DNA of 64,000 bases, taken from assembly GCA_032191485.1 (NCBI GenBank), contig JAVDOI010000006.1, positions 28,051,085-28,115,084 on the forward strand. Direction: 5' to 3'. Numbering within the stretch: the first letter of the stretch is position 1; every line of letters begins with the position of its first letter. Shown here in pieces: positions 12,575 through 27,700 of this stretch. A program made the translations under genes and the position numbers. The stretch is from Leptoclinus maculatus. Taxonomy: Eukaryota > Chordata > Actinopteri > Perciformes > Stichaeidae. The notes under the pieces are model-generated. The model was not told the DNA's origin. It did no database searches and worked only from the letters and a program-made list of their open reading frames with translations.

Positions 12575-12860
12575 ACACTTTATAAATTCTTATTAATCAT
12601 CTACAACTCCTTAATAATTGGTTTGTAATATATATAATACTTCATTTACAAATGGGGAATCCATCATTTATAAAGTATGAAAACACAATCAAGAAACACA
12701 TAATAGACGAGCTTATTAATCAAGAATAAAACATTTATAACTGTTGTTATGAACTGCATACTAATGAGTGTTAATGTTGGAACAATGCTTTATAAATGAT
12801 GAATTAAGTGTTTACTCATACTTAACTAATGCTTCAGAGTGTGTAGTTATTATAAAGTGT
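12575..12860. mobile_element. Small MITE with ACACTTTATAA termini
   Basis: An 11-bp perfect inverted repeat, ACACTTTATAA at 12575-12585 and TTATAAAGTGT at 12850-12860, encloses 264 bp of AT-rich sequence with further internal CTTTATAAATGATGA-type echoes. Non-coding. Superfamily not assignable. Confidence 0.6.
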
Positions 12861-13539
12861 TGAACCCATCCTGAGGATGAGGAGGAGTGGCCTGGTGTGA
12901 AGCAACCTGGGGTTCACTGTCTAACTCAAGGACTCAATGCTGACAGAAGGAGCCAGGAATCAAACCAGCAACCTTGTGATTGCAGGATGACCCGCTCTAA
13001 CCCCTTATACATCCGACTCTTTGCTTTAACATCGGAAAGGAGAGGGATTTCACTAAGACTTGTTTGAGGAGGGTTTGGCATGGAATGTCCAAAATGAATA
13101 ATTGCATATGACTGAAATGTAATTTTCCTTGAAGCCAGATACATGCATCCACTGAAAATATGTTTGACATTAAACTTAAATTCCAAGGTTGGTTCTTCCA
13201 CAGCTCACTGTTATTATCAGTCTGTCCCTGTTCACCTATCATACAGCATGTCTTTCATACCCAGTAATTCATTTTCAGAAATAAATGCTGCCAACATTTT
13301 TGGGGAGCAAAAAGCAGAATAGAAAAAAATAAAGTGCCGTTAGAGTTAATATGCCGGAGACCTCACATGCTGTCTCTACAGAGGCCATTCCCTCATATCC
13401 TACACATATGAGAATAATCAACACAACGCTCAAAGCACCCCACCTATTTAACATCCAATCTGCGGTATCAGTGAGCTGCCTCTGAGTATCGTTCACTTCA
13501 TTTCCACATGAATATCCAGACATGATTGGGCAGTTCTGT

Positions 13540-14110
13540 GCGAGACACGACACCAGGACGGATTAATGGGCCTGGAGATTTATGCCGGCACGATCTGAGC
13601 TGCTTTGGCTTTTAAGCCTCAATCAAGAGGGGAAATGATAACTGTAATAACTGTATCAAAATAAAAAGAATCTCCAACTGACCACCACAGTGAGAACTGG
13701 CCCCGAGTCTGAGCGCTGACAGGCCGCCGCTGTACTATGGGGAGTCCTGCAGTGATACGGATGTGAGAACAAGCCGTTCCGACACATTGAGTCCATCAAG
13801 CCGTCTCCGACATGATACGTGTGGAAAATGACAAAAGGGAAATGAAAAGATGAAGAGAGAAATCAGCCCATGTGTAGACATTCAAGCTGCCAAATGAATG
13901 GGTCTGTGCTTTGTTGTAAAGAGGCATTTCATTTACAACGCTTTCCACAGTGTCCTTAAAGGTAACCAGCATCAGAACAGAGTAGGCCTACAGGCCAGGA
14001 GACGCAGTTATATCTGTACAGCTGCTTTGCGTGCCAGAAGTGTCAAAATTGCCTGCCATTTGAGAGGGCAGGTAGATGTCAGATCCTTTTAATAAAAGCT
14101 GCCCCCAAAG
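13540..14110. promoter_or_regulatory. Candidate conserved non-coding block(s)
   Basis: Dense unique sequence free of simple repeats, with motifs such as GGATTAATGGGCC, TTTATGCCGGCACG and TCCTTTTAATAAAAGC. The pattern resembles enhancer blocks around vertebrate developmental genes. The short frame 13898-14092 shows no domain. Inference only. Confidence 0.3.
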
Positions 14111-15261
14111 CCTCTTATGTTTCCCTCCCCATACACCAAAACCTTCTTATCGTGGCCTTAAGAGGGGACAACAAGCCCGCTGATTAATTTTAGCTTACAG
14201 TTTAAAGCAATCTCACTCAGTGTTAGGCAAGACACGAGGGCAGATTGTGGTTTACCTCAGGGATGAATACTACACAGGACTGTGTGTCCTGTTTCATGGC
14301 CGTATACAGTATAAGCCCATATGGGGATCAACAATATCAGTCTGAAAGTGGGACTGCTGAAGCCACTGTTATTAGACGGATGTCGAGAGTTAATCCTCTC
14401 CCCATGCAAGCACACTTGATTGTGCACACCTCTTTCTTTTGAACAGATATTTTCTCCTTTTCAAAAACATTTTATTCCACAACTTAAACATCCACTGCAA
14501 GTGGTGGTTTGTCTTCGTTTTTTGTCGTTGCATAATTCAGGTATTGATGTAATAGGAGTTAGGTTTGCACTTCCGTTAAGGGTACGCTGATAATTTTACT
14601 CTGAATTAGTTTTATTACATTTCTGTGTCTTGATCATTTTAATGGTAACACACACACACTTTATGTTCCTGGTCCAATTTTGTGTCGCGACCCCATCGCA
14701 AGATCAGAAGTGTTTTCTTGTCACTTCGTCATAGTTTCATGTTTTAATATGAAATACTGTGAGATAGTCTTTCCGGCCCTGATGAGTTTTATCTGTTCTT
14801 TAGCCCTGCTGTCACCTGACCATTGTTGTCTCCCTCCTTTTCTTCAATATTTAAGGCCACATCTACACATTTAGATATTTTTTGAACAGATATTTCCTCT
14901 ACGTTTTAAAACTAAAGTATGCCCACACGACCTCTGTTTTACAAAATATCTCCAACACTACGCAAAAGCGACTCCAACGCTCGCCGGGCCAGTAGGTGGT
15001 GATAAAGGTTACGTCAAATACCAGAGAAGAAGATAGTGAAGTAATAGCTAAGTATGTATTTATACATATTCGATACCATCCGGTCAAAGTACCGTGGGAC
15101 AGTTGACGGTTTACTTCATGTCCGTTTGAGCTTCGCTGGTTGTTGAAGTGAAACTATGCATCGGTTATGTTAAGTTGCATTGTTTCCCCAAACAAGTTTT
15201 ACACATCCACACAGATAAAAAAAAATACCCAGAGGTTTTAAAATCTACACCTTTGAAGGTG

Positions 15262-15372
<111 letters not shown>

Positions 15373-16780
15373 CCTTTTTGTTCTGGATGAGGTCAAAACA
15401 TAGAGGAAATGATCTGTTTAAAAAAAAATACCTGTATACATGTAGACAGGGCCTTGGTCTTTTGTCATCATTGCTTTAGGGTTCTGTTATAGTAATAATC
15501 ATAATACATTTTATTCATATAGCTCCTTAAAAAAGGTACTCGGACACTTTACATGGTAAAAACAGAAACAATACAAACAAAATAAATGACATAACAGTAA
15601 GGAACAGCACAAAAACATACATAACTAAACCGACCAGCTATGGAGCCAGCAGAGTTGTACTGATGAACATAATATTTATTAAAGGAGTCAATGAAAATCA
15701 TCAAAACAGCCAAAACATGCAGAACAAGTAAAATGGAGGCAAAACAGGCAGACAAACAAACAAAATAGAGGCAGCAAAACAGACAAAACAGGTCAAATGG
15801 AGGCAGCAAAACAGCAGCAGGTGAACCTACAAATGATAAACAGAGATTAAAAGGGCCCACCATGCTGCAAAATAATACAAATTAAGATTGTGACTACTTA
15901 CCACCTCAAACAAGGGGTAAGTAGTCAGACGGCAACAAGAGGAGGAATACGTCTGAAACTCACCACAGCACCAGGACAGGGGCCAGAAAGGACTGAGGCC
16001 AGGACCACAGGTGCCTTTTTAATGCTGGCACTAATTGGGGGGAGGAGCCTAGCCTGAGGGCTGCGTTCACAACCCTACACTTTCTCTGAGGAGCGTTCCC
16101 CACTACATTTGCATGGGGATTGTATGAGACTTCCTAGTAGGGAGTACTGCTCTGAGGCTGGCACAGGGGAGCATCGTTTATGTCTGAGAAGCGTTTTACC
16201 TCGGTGCATCAAGAACTTTTCAAACATCCCTGATTCCCAGCCTGCTATCCCTCAGCTTACCCCTGTCTACTAGCTTCCAGCAGCTTGCCCGTCAGCTAAC
16301 CTTCAGACTGCTAGCAGCCATACTCCACTCCGGTCTCGGGTTCCTGAGCATGCAGCCTGCTGGCCCCCAGTCTACACACCTGCCTGCTTACATCCCTGTC
16401 TGCATTGAATGGCACAGCACTGATAATCTACAAAAGTACAGGATGAATGCACCGTATGGAGGTACAATACCTGTACAGAGAATAATGACACCTTTAGGCC
16501 TGGGCCGGTCCCTATAATGGATTCAAATAGATTTGAATGAACTTGGACAAGCATGCATCATCTGCATATTCTCTGACAAATACAATAATGCCCTGATCTT
16601 GTACCAGTTATTTCTCTGCAGCCAGAGCCTTTCAACCCCTCCAGAATGATTTTTTGTTCAAAAGCTCCGACTGCGGGCTTTATGCACTGATGCTCCAAGG
16701 ACTTCCTCTGTCCCTCATGACTGCCCAAGGACTCCTCAGTAAGGCTTGTCTTTACTGACTGACTGTAGAGTCAGAGGCTG

Positions 16781-16807
16781 CACACACACACACACACACA
16801 CACACAC
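16781..16807. repeat. (CA)n microsatellite
   Basis: About 13 perfect CA units. Confidence 0.95.
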
Positions 16808-18388
16808 CTGGTTTGACCTATTAGAACTGTATAAAGCTGAATAAATCATGGAGAGCTGCTTCAATCCACCACTGATGCAGAAATGAATAAAATGGGTCAC
16901 AATCATAAACATTCAAACTAAATTCCCTCTGGCACAAAATTCTCAAATGGCCAAACAGTCCCTTTTTTTCAAAAAACATTACATTTGACAAGCTGATGTC
17001 AAGATGTCTGTTTTGTTAAATTGCCATGAGCAATCTGAAGAAATACAGGGGATCTGTAAAGGTTCATTCACACAATAGGTATTCGAACTTAAGGGAAGTA
17101 GGAAGCAAGTAGCTGTATGAAGGCCACCTTGACTGTGAGGTTCTGTGGCTTCTGCTCCAGAGTAATTGTTAGAAAGCAGCTGTTGGTTAATCAATCGGCT
17201 TCAGCAACAGAGACAATGCTCCAATGTATTTGTTCAACTCTCTCCCATCTTGCCTCAAAGAGAGAGCTTTGATTCCTTATATGTGTTATTAATTCCATTT
17301 GGTACAACTCATATACTGTTTCTTTCCATATATGAATTTCTGGGCTAAGCCATTTTTTGTAATTTAACTCAGTGCAGACATTGTAAGTGATTTATAAGTA
17401 TATCTAGCTGCCTCGCTGTTGTAGATGTTCTGGTTCTTCTGATGTTCCAAGGATGAGATTTACTGGATTTATAAAATGTTGACAATCATATACAGATTCC
17501 GTTAGCTTAATAATTTGATCCCTGAAAGCGCTCAAAACCTGGATATAATGCTAGCCCAGTCTCACCAAATGGGATATGAATTTCACCAGTAATTTCCCGT
17601 GTTATCACTAAGCATTTTTTGCCTTTCACGTGTCATTTCACGCCACGACAATAGAAAGTGGATGGATGGATCAAACAAACTGTTAAGTTTTCCTAAACCA
17701 AACCAGGACGTTTTGTTTAAATTCACAATGTTAACTACAATGTTTAAACTGAGCCATGCGTCCGTATGTGATCGGTTTGGCATTAAAGGACATGCAAAAA
17801 GCTTAAAATGCATGGTGACATGCAAAATATCCTTAGAGTGACTTTCTATTTATACGCCTTCCCATGAGATCACGTTGTAAATATACATGAATGGTGTGCA
17901 TAGCCCTCTCCACAGTTTTGTAAACTAATTGCAAAATTTTTCTTATGTGTGCAGTGATTGTCTGACCCTGATTAGTTCCACCTGTCCCTGCACTCACCAG
18001 ACCTCCTGCTCTCCTGTTGACACTCAGGCGACATCAACACAGTGTACATCCCAAGTCTCCTAATTGCATCCCTGTTTCCCTCACTTGCGTCCTTTCCTTG
18101 CGTCTTAGGGTACTTCTCAAGTCTCCTAATTGCATCCCTGTTTCCCTCACTTGCGTCCTTTCCTAGCGTCTTAGTCCCTCCCACCAGGGATGCATGGAGG
18201 AAACCATGCGAGGAGAGAGGAAACGAGGAAATATGTTTTAAGAGACACGAGACGTCCTTTCCTCAGTTGCGTCACGTGAAGCGACGTCTGTTTCTGATGA
18301 CGGAGGATCAGCTGATCACAGCTGGATCAGCTGTCAGTCGGCTTTAACAGCTGGAGAGACTTTAGATAAGTTTGTGTCTGTTCACATG

Positions 18389-20414
18389 ATCACTGTACTT
18401 AATAATAGTAACTAATAATACTAATAACTAATAAAGACACACAGTTATCATCACTGTACTTAATAATAGTAACTAATAATACTAATAACTAATAAAGACA
18501 CAGTTATCATCACTGTACTTAATAATAGTAACTAATAATACTAATAACTAATAAAGACACAGTTATCATCACTGTACTTAATAATAGTAACTAATAATAC
18601 TAATAACTAATAAAGACACACAGTGATCATCACTGTACTTAATAATAGTAACTAATAATACTAATAACTAATAAAGACACAGTTATCATCACTGTACTTA
18701 ATAATAGTAACTAATAATACTAATAACTAATAAAGACACACAGTGATCATCACTGTACTTAATAATAGTAACTAATAATACTAATAACTAATAAAGACAC
18801 AGTTATCATCACTGTACTTAATAATAGTAACTAATAATACTAATAACTAATAAAGACACACAGTTATCATCACTGTACTTAATAATAGTAACTAATAATA
18901 CTAATAACTAATAAAGACACAGTTATCATCACTGTACTTAATAATAGTAACTAATAATACTAATAACTAATAAAGACACAGTTATCATCACTGTACTTAA
19001 TAATAGTAACTAATAATACTAATAACTAATAAAGACACACAGTTATCATCACTGTACTTAATAATAGTAACTAATAATACTAATAACTAATAAAGACACA
19101 GTTATCATCACTGTACTTAATAATAGTATCTAATAATACTAATAACTAATAAAGACACACAGTAATCATCACTGTACTTAATAATAGTAACTAATAATAC
19201 TAATAACTAATAAAGACACACAGTTATCATCACTGTACTTAATAATAGTAACTAATAATACTAATAACTAATAAAGACACACAGTTATCATCACTGTACT
19301 TAATAATAGTAACTAATAATACTAATAACTAATAAAGACACAGTTATCATCACTGTACTTAATAATAGTAACTAATAATACTAATAACTAATAAAGACAC
19401 ACAGTTATCATCACTGTACTTAATAATAGTAACTAATAATACTAATAACTAATAAAGACACAGTTATCATCACTGTACTTAATAATAGTAACTAATAATA
19501 CTAATAACTAATAAAGACACAGTTATCATCACTGTACTTAATAATAGTAACTAATAATACTAATAACTAATAAAGACACACAGTTATCATCACTGTACTT
19601 AATAATAGTAACTAATAATACTAATAACTAATAAAGACACACAGTTATCATCACTGTACTTAATAATAGTATCTAATAATACTAATAACTAATAAAGACA
19701 CAGTTATCATCACTGTACTTAATAATAGTAACTAATAATACTAATAACTAATAAAGACACAGTTATCATCACTGTACTTAATAATAGTAACTAATAATAC
19801 TAATAACTAATAAAGACACACAGTTATCATCACTGTACTTAATAATAGTAACTAATAATACTAATAACTAATAAAGACACACAGTTATCATCACTGTACT
19901 TAATAATAGTAACTAATAATACTAATAACTAATAAAGACACAGTTATCATCACTGTACTTAATAATAGTAACTAATAATACTAATAACTAATAAAGACAC
20001 ACAGTTATCATCACTGCACTTAATAATAGTAACTAATAATACTAATAACTAATAAAGACACAGTTATCATCACTGTACTTAATAATAGTAACTAATAATA
20101 CTAATAACTAATAAAGACACACAGTTATCATCACTGTACTTAATAATAGTAACTAATAATACTAATAACTAATAAAGACACACAGTAATCATCACTGTAC
20201 TTAATAATAGTAACTAATAATACTAATAACTAATAAAGACACAGTTATCATCACTGTACTTAATAATAGTAACTAATAATACTAATAACTAATAAAGACA
20301 CACAGTGATCATCACTGTACTTAATAATAGTATCTAATAATACTAATAACTAATAAAGACACACAGTTATCATCACTGTACTTAATAATAGTATCTAATA
20401 ATACTAATAACTAA
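18389..20414. repeat. 57/59-bp minisatellite, about 35 copies
   Basis: About 2.0 kb of an AT-rich unit (ATCATCACTGTACTTAATAA, then TAGTAACTAATAATAC, then TAATAACTAATAAAGACA). Units are either 57 or 59 bp depending on one extra CA in CACACAGT. Divergence is very low (occasional GTATC for GTAAC, GTGATC or GTAATC for GTTATC), implying recent expansion or homogenisation. It ends directly against the hAT 3' terminus at 20415-20609. Confidence 0.97.
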
Positions 20415-20608
20415 GTCCCATACAGTCCCAGCTGCAGTCAGAGAAGAGAGGAGACACACTCTCGGCGTATTCATATATCTGTACTCTACAGTTAGTGTAT
20501 TTATAGGTGTTGAGCTTAATTTTTACACAAAACACATAATAACCGTAGCTGTGTTTCAGCTGCAGGACAGCAGTGAAGGCCCAGGTATACAATGCACGGC
20601 CCGCCACT

Positions 20609-20609
<1 letters not shown>
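20415..20609 (+). mobile_element. hAT element 3' terminal fragment (CAGTGG family)
   Basis: The block from GCTGCAGTCAGAGAAGAG to GGCCCGCCACTG matches the 3' end of the complete element at 43273-45124 over about 190 bp: GGAGACACACTCTC, GTATTTATAGGTGTT, GTTTCAGCTGCAGGACAGC, GAAGGCCCAGGTATAC. The 5' end was not identified. As in the other copy, a minisatellite lies immediately upstream of this terminus. Confidence 0.8.
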
Positions 20610-20610
<1 letters not shown>

Positions 20611-20692
<82 letters not shown>

Positions 20693-20698
20693 TATATA
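20611..20698. repeat. (TC)n(TA)n compound microsatellite
   Basis: A TC run followed by a TA run with one GT interruption. Produces spurious Ser-Leu and Ile-Tyr frames. Confidence 0.95.
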
Positions 20699-20978
20699 AA
20701 GGTTTTCGTCTCTCAGCTCTCTCTGACTTTAATTTGTGGTCCTTTTGTTGTTCAGTCTACAATGAACATATATTTAAACCAGATGTTGAATCAGAAAACT
20801 AATCAAATATAAACTAGAGTTTAATCTGTGATCCGTCTTCACTGTTTACATGTTGAAAAAAATCGTATCAGTCCGATCGGCTGCAGCGTCCAATCACATC
20901 ACAGATGAACAATGAGGGGGCGTGTCGGCCGTTAAAACACTTCCTGGAAGTCTGTTCTCGTGGCTCCTCGGAGATCTC

Positions 20979-21067
20979 TCCTCTCTCCTCTCTCCTCTCT
21001 CCTCTCTCCTCTCTCCTCTCTCCTCTCTCCTCTCTCCTCTCTCCTCTCTCCTCTCTCCTCTCTCCTC
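20979..21067. repeat. 7-bp TCTCTCC tandem array
   Basis: About 12 copies of CTCTCTC/TCTCTCC. The Ser-Pro-Leu-Ser open frames in three phases come from this array. Confidence 0.95.
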
Positions 21068-21181
21068 GCTCCTCCGAGCTACATTAGAGCTTTGGGACGG
21101 CTGTCAATATGGCGGTGCAGAACAACTTCCGGTTCAAGCGAGGAGCGAGGAAATGACAATTAAGAGACTTGAGACGTACCC

Positions 21182-22178
<997 letters not shown>

Positions 22179-22284
22179 TTTAGGACATTTTTGTTGAGTG
22201 AGGTCATTGTGCTGCTGCTTTTGTCAACAGGGGGGAAGCTCAGCAACACTGGGGTTCATGATTAAGATTATACTTACAATGTGT

Positions 22285-22500
22285 TACAACAGTGTTGGGT
22301 TGTTACCTTCTTCATAACAACATTACTGACATTAAAAATAACTTGCTACGTTAAAGCATTAGCTACTGAGAAGAGTAAGTGGTTACGTTACATCATTACT
22401 TTCTATGAAAAGTAACTTAAGTAACAGCGTAATTTGTTACTTTATATCGTTACAAAGAAAAGTAACTCTTTACTTTACATCGTTGCCTACTGAGAAAAGT
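22285..22500. repeat. Interspersed repeat fragment rich in GTTAC/AAAAGTAACT motifs
   Basis: Degenerate direct repeats of AAAAGTAACT and CGTTACATC/CATCGTTAC spaced about 40-60 bp, following GTGTTGGGTTGTTACC. Fish genomes carry interspersed elements of this texture. Ends not resolved. Confidence 0.45.
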
Positions 22501-23644
22501 ACCTCATTAGACTACTTTGGCATGACCAAAACTGGAGAACCCCTTTGCGATTCTTTGCACACGTTGGTATATGGTCCAGAGGGCACATGGTCTACTGTAC
22601 AGCTGGCTGACGCTTATCCTCCAGCCACAGTTTGCATTTCACTGTAATGTTATTGTCACCGATGGTGTGAGGAAGCCTGACCGGAGTGGCTTGGAAATAA
22701 ACACCTTTTGTCTTCTGAACAAAATATCTTGCGTCTGCCTCCTACCACTTTCCAAGAGTGGCCCTGGTACACATGTAACCAAAAATATATACAAACAATA
22801 TATACAAACCAAAGAAACAACTTCACTGAATACGAATACTAGATTAACATAACATCGCGTGCAAACAGCTACACACCGATGTTCTTCCCCATAACAGCCA
22901 AAGGCATCTGCTTCGATAGAGCCCTCCATCAGCAGCATCTACTTCGTACCATGAGTGCAGGCGACACTAAATATGTCCTGACAACAAACTTTCAGGTAGA
23001 AACAACTTTTAAATGTATCATATGCTATACAATTGCAACCATGCATAACAGATCACAACTAAACTAAATACCAACCTTTACATAATCTACTTCCCCCAGA
23101 CTTGGTCTGACCCCATGACATCACAGATGACTTCATCCAGTGTACAGATAAAGGAACACATGGTGGGTATGCTCAGTGTAAGAAAGCTGATGAAATGCAG
23201 AACTGAATCAATAAAGATGAACTAAACCTAACAATACCTGTCTGTGTTTTACTTTATCCACCGATGTCGATATTATATGAACTGTAATTAAATCAAATAC
23301 AAAACACAAACAAACCCGGGATAGTAAGAGTCTTCAGTTACAGATGATGATGGAACTATGGCTAAACAAACCATCAACAAGCATGGTTAGGTATCAAAAA
23401 GATGGCAGTGAAATATGGGGACAAATGGTCACAGATTGTTTAACTGAACACACTAAACTACATAACTTATTTATTGCAAACTAGTGCAATACTCGTTTCT
23501 AAAAAAAAGTAATACTTTGTACTTTTGTTTACTTATTAAGTTAAACGGTTCAATCAGTGATTCCTTCTAACATATAAATATGAATATTCACAATCATAAT
23601 AATAAAATATATAATAGTATTATATTTTATTTATATATTATAAT

Positions 23645-24388
23645 TAATGCTGGGCAACGCTTACAATTTTTAATCGCGATTAATCGCATTGTTATGAGCA
23701 AAATTCAATAATGAATTCTAAAGTAGTGTATTGTGCACTTTTATTTTAAAGTACTGCTATATGAACTAAAGTGCAATAACATTTGGTTTGTAAACACTTT
23801 AAACACATCAGGTTCTTTTTAACAGCAGTATTCCCTTTACACAGTAGTTATAACACAGTTATAATGATTCTGATAATAGATATTCAGCTGGTGTTCACAA
23901 CTTTATCTTCATGTGTGTAATAGATGATATTTAAATATAAATCTTGAAAACTGTAAACCTATCTACGTCATGTTTTTATGTTTGTTAAATTCTCAGTAGT
24001 GATAACTAAATGATATGCTTATTATACATATTACAAACAAAACAACTTTAAAAACTCGACAATATGTATTTTAATATCACTGTTGTAAATTGTTTGATTG
24101 CATGATTTACTTTTATTGTGAAGAGCATGAAAACGGAAGTGCTTTTACTGTGAAGAGACAGGAAGTAGAATGGTACGTGTTGTTGACGCTAACAATGTTG
24201 ATGATACGTAGAAAACCACATGTCGGGTGCAAGAGCGCGTTGTGTTCACTGTAACACTGTAATACTGCAGTTCAGACAGTAAAGTGTTCAAACAAGACGC
24301 GTGTTGGTCCTCACGAGAGGCTCCACGTCACAACAGTCACGAGACGATCCTGGAACCAGACCATCGCCTGTGTGTGTGTGCGTGTGAG

Positions 24389-24470
<82 letters not shown>

Positions 24471-24477
24471 TGTGTGC

Positions 24478-24516
<39 letters not shown>

Positions 24517-24796
24517 TGTGTGCGCGTGTGTGTGTGTGTGTGTGTGCGTGTGAGTGTGTGCGTGTGTGTTTGTGAGACGAGTGAACGGCGGTGACAGAGT
24601 GTAGGAGGGTCCCGGACCCGGGGGAAGAAGGAAGTGACGCCACACAAACAGCTGTTCACCGCTCGCTGCCCGGTTCTTGTGTTAAAAATGTTGCTTAATA
24701 ATAAAAAAAAAAACTGTGTTAACGCGCGATAATATAATTGTCGGCGTTAATTAATGAATGCGTTAACGCGATAATAACGCGTTAACTTGCCAGTAT
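23645..24796. mobile_element. MITE, hAT-like, copy B, carrying a GT microsatellite
   Basis: The left end is TAATGCTGGGCAACGC and the right end runs through GCGTTAACGCGATAATAACG to TTGCCAGTA. The body is homologous to copy A at 11751-12523 but holds extra sequence: a region around 24130-24360 and a 200-bp GT/GC tract. Copy A looks like an internally deleted sibling. Non-coding; the His-Thr and Cys-Val frames are microsatellite artefacts. Confidence 0.8.
24368..24572. repeat. (GT)n with GA/GC interruptions
   Basis: About 200 bp of GT with periodic GTGAGTGTGTGCGTG interruptions, inside MITE copy B. Confidence 0.97.
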
Positions 24797-27700
24797 ACTC
24801 AATCAATAATGCATATCTTCTACTGCTGTGTAGTATGCTATTTCTACTCTATACTGAGCACCTTTGGCACATTTTTACGAGATTAATTAAGTTCTGTCTC
24901 ATTTGAGTCTGCAGAAGTTATATTTAAATACATGAAATAATCCTACTTGGTAATTGGGACATCGCTTTGGAATACAATTACAAAAAGAAAAATAGTTGTA
25001 TTATTGTACTGTGATGAAGTTAGGATTAGAGTGAGGAACCGGTAAACGGAGCCGGACAAAAGAAGAGTGTAGTGTGTGAAGGCTGTGTGACAGGCCACGT
25101 GGAGGGTTAGGGTGGGGGGGAATGGGGGGGTTCAGGAGACCAGGTGAAGACATGACAGGCTGAAAAAAACCTCCACAGCGCTTCAGGACGGAAGGTCGGG
25201 CTGACAAAAAGACTCCAGTCAAACAGTCAGTTCTGCTGTTCCCAGCACAGACACATTGCCTTGACGTACCAGGTTTTCCTCTTTGTTGGCACCCCTCGCC
25301 AAAAACGTCTTCCTGAGTCTTCTTTCAGAACAGAGGAAGGAAGTGTGCAGACACTGTGTGCAATCAGCCCTTACAGTTTGTGTTGCTGGTTTTGATACAA
25401 TCAATAAGTAAAAGAACTTAAAGTGTGATTTGATTGGAGAAGGCTAAATAAGATGTCAGATTAATAGATTCTTTGTTTGTCTGTAAAATGTGACGAGTCA
25501 GTCAGCCAATCCTCACTGGAGAGGCCGTAACAGGTCACGTCAGCTACTTCTGCTTCATGAACCACTGGTCAAACCTCTCATTGCTGCAGATCATCGTATG
25601 GGTTCAAATAACTACTGGAGTGCCGTCACTGAAGTACATACTTGACAAATCAACGTTCAATGTGAATCAACCTCTTGTTTCACATGGGGATGGAACAGTG
25701 TTTTAGTTCCATTCACCTGACCTCCCACCCGCCTGGTCTTGTAAATGATTAGCTGGATTAAATACTAATTCATTTTGTTGGCTAGCTACAAATAACATCA
25801 TTTGTTCACAGATATGGCTATGAAAGCTGGATGAGACCAGCCTGTTTCATCTCTACATATCAGGTCCTCTCAGACAGAAGTCTTTGTGGAATTGTACTCA
25901 AAAGTGCAGAATGAAAGTCTGCCAACACAATGTGCATAATCATAATCAGAGAGGCCTGCAGTATAACGTCCAACCTCACAAATAGTTTTCACAATTTCCC
26001 CCCAAAACGCTCGGTGCCTGAATGTTTAGGTGAAATTAAATGTAACACCGGCAAGATGAAATGAGCACTTTGTGGGAGAATTCCCTCCCTAGACACACGT
26101 TCCGTCTCATTTCCTCAGGTTTAACGTCAGTGAAAGTTGTCACCACGGTTGCAAAGTGTGAGGACAACTGTCTGTGATTTCCTGTGCTGAAATGTGTGAG
26201 GCACATTATCAGCATGTTATGTCATCAGCAGGTTGACATGGAAGCCTGTTGCACTTCTGGAGGGATACATGGAGAGATTTGACGTCTTTAAGTGAGTTTG
26301 ACTGGAGACACTCTGCTACTTCAAAACATCGCAGTCCAATAAACTATAGAGCTGGGTATCAATTTACAATATCGCTATTTCGGTACTCATTTCAAAACAA
26401 TGATTTGTTTGTAATACTGTAAAATGTTAACATGTTAAAAAAAAAAAGCCAAAGTTCTTCATTTGAAAGTGATGCTCAACACAAGAACTTGGCCTAAAGA
26501 AAACTACAAAAAGGCTTTAGAGTACATGTCCATGTAAGGACAGCTAATCAAAGCCAGTATAGATGATTCATTGCTTCCATGTTGTTCCTTGATTTAGAGC
26601 AAAGGTGCATCACACCAACACAGAAACACCTCTACACTGTCAATTACATCACTCCAAAAGGACAGGTGAAAGGAAATAAGAGACAAAATGATTTGAATTT
26701 TAACAGCCACTTAATACTTAGTATTACAATTTAAACGCCACTGAATTCATAGCATTAATATATTGATATATATCATGTATCTGAATGTATCTGTTCTCAA
26801 TGAACCTCTAGAATAGGACATTTCTTGACTGAACCAACTAAAAAGAAAGCGAAAGGTCACCAAAACAGTCAATTGTCCAACTATAATTTTACAATGAACA
26901 GACATGGCACCATGACTAAACAATGCCGTGCAGTGGTCCCTCAGCAGAGAGCGATGTCTAATCACGTCTAATCCTCCGTTCAGAGAGAAGTGTGCAGTGA
27001 CACACAGCAGACACACTGTCCATCATCAGCTTACTGTACGTTCTCCAATCATAGACCATCTTCACAAGCAGCTCATTCAAAACAAGAAAGCTTGTAAAAT
27101 GCTAAATTCAAGCACTTTATTTCATATATTGATATGATATTCTTCCTCGTGATGTTTGACTTTTGTCTGAACCGCTGGTTTTGTTTGTTGTTGACCTTCA
27201 CATGTAGACGGGTTTCAGTCTCTTTTCACAGTGGACAGCTTGACTTGAATTCAAAGGAAAAGCACAGGCGTATGAACCATAAATCCATCCTGATCAAGTC
27301 AAGTGTGTAAGTGAGCCAGCATGCACAATACCAGGACCCTGAGAGCAGAGCAGCTGAATGGAATCCAGCCATCATCGTTTGTTATTCATAACTGTGTTCA
27401 AATGTCTTATGATAAACGTCTATGAAATCAAACACAGCTTCCGTTCATTCATCCGTGCATCGTGCATCGTATCTGTATCCATAAAACAAACACAACACAG
27501 CGCATCATCAGTTTAATAATTAGTTTCATTAATACATATTCATTCAAGAGAGACAGGGTTCTATACGACCTGTTACCACATGACCCAAAGTCAACGCGCA
27601 GGTCACATGATAACTAAATACGGCATTTCCATGACAACTGAGGGATCGCTGCAGGAAGAAGATACAAGACATCGCTGAAGACTCGAGGAAGGAAGTTGGA

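Larger units (their letters stand above)
18043..21181. mobile_element. Large composite DNA element with GGGTAC-type inverted ends
   Basis: The right end at 21157-21181 (reverse complement GGGTACGTCTCAAGTCTC...) is an inverted copy of the left end at 18109-18133 (GGGTACTTCTCAAGTCTCC). The left terminus is itself tandemly duplicated: 18051-18108 repeats the CAAGTCTCCTAATTGCATCC block. Between the ends lie a 2-kb minisatellite, the 3' end of a hAT element, a TC/TA microsatellite and a TCTCTCC array. No transposase frame was found. The superfamily is unsettled; nesting of unrelated elements is likely. Confidence 0.55.

Noticed and set aside
18389..20414. CRISPR-like appearance of a regular 57/59-bp array
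   Set aside because: The whole unit repeats with no unique spacers, in a vertebrate genome, inside a transposon.
24284..24659. His-Thr and Cys-Val rich frames
   Set aside because: Translation of the interrupted GT microsatellite in MITE copy B.
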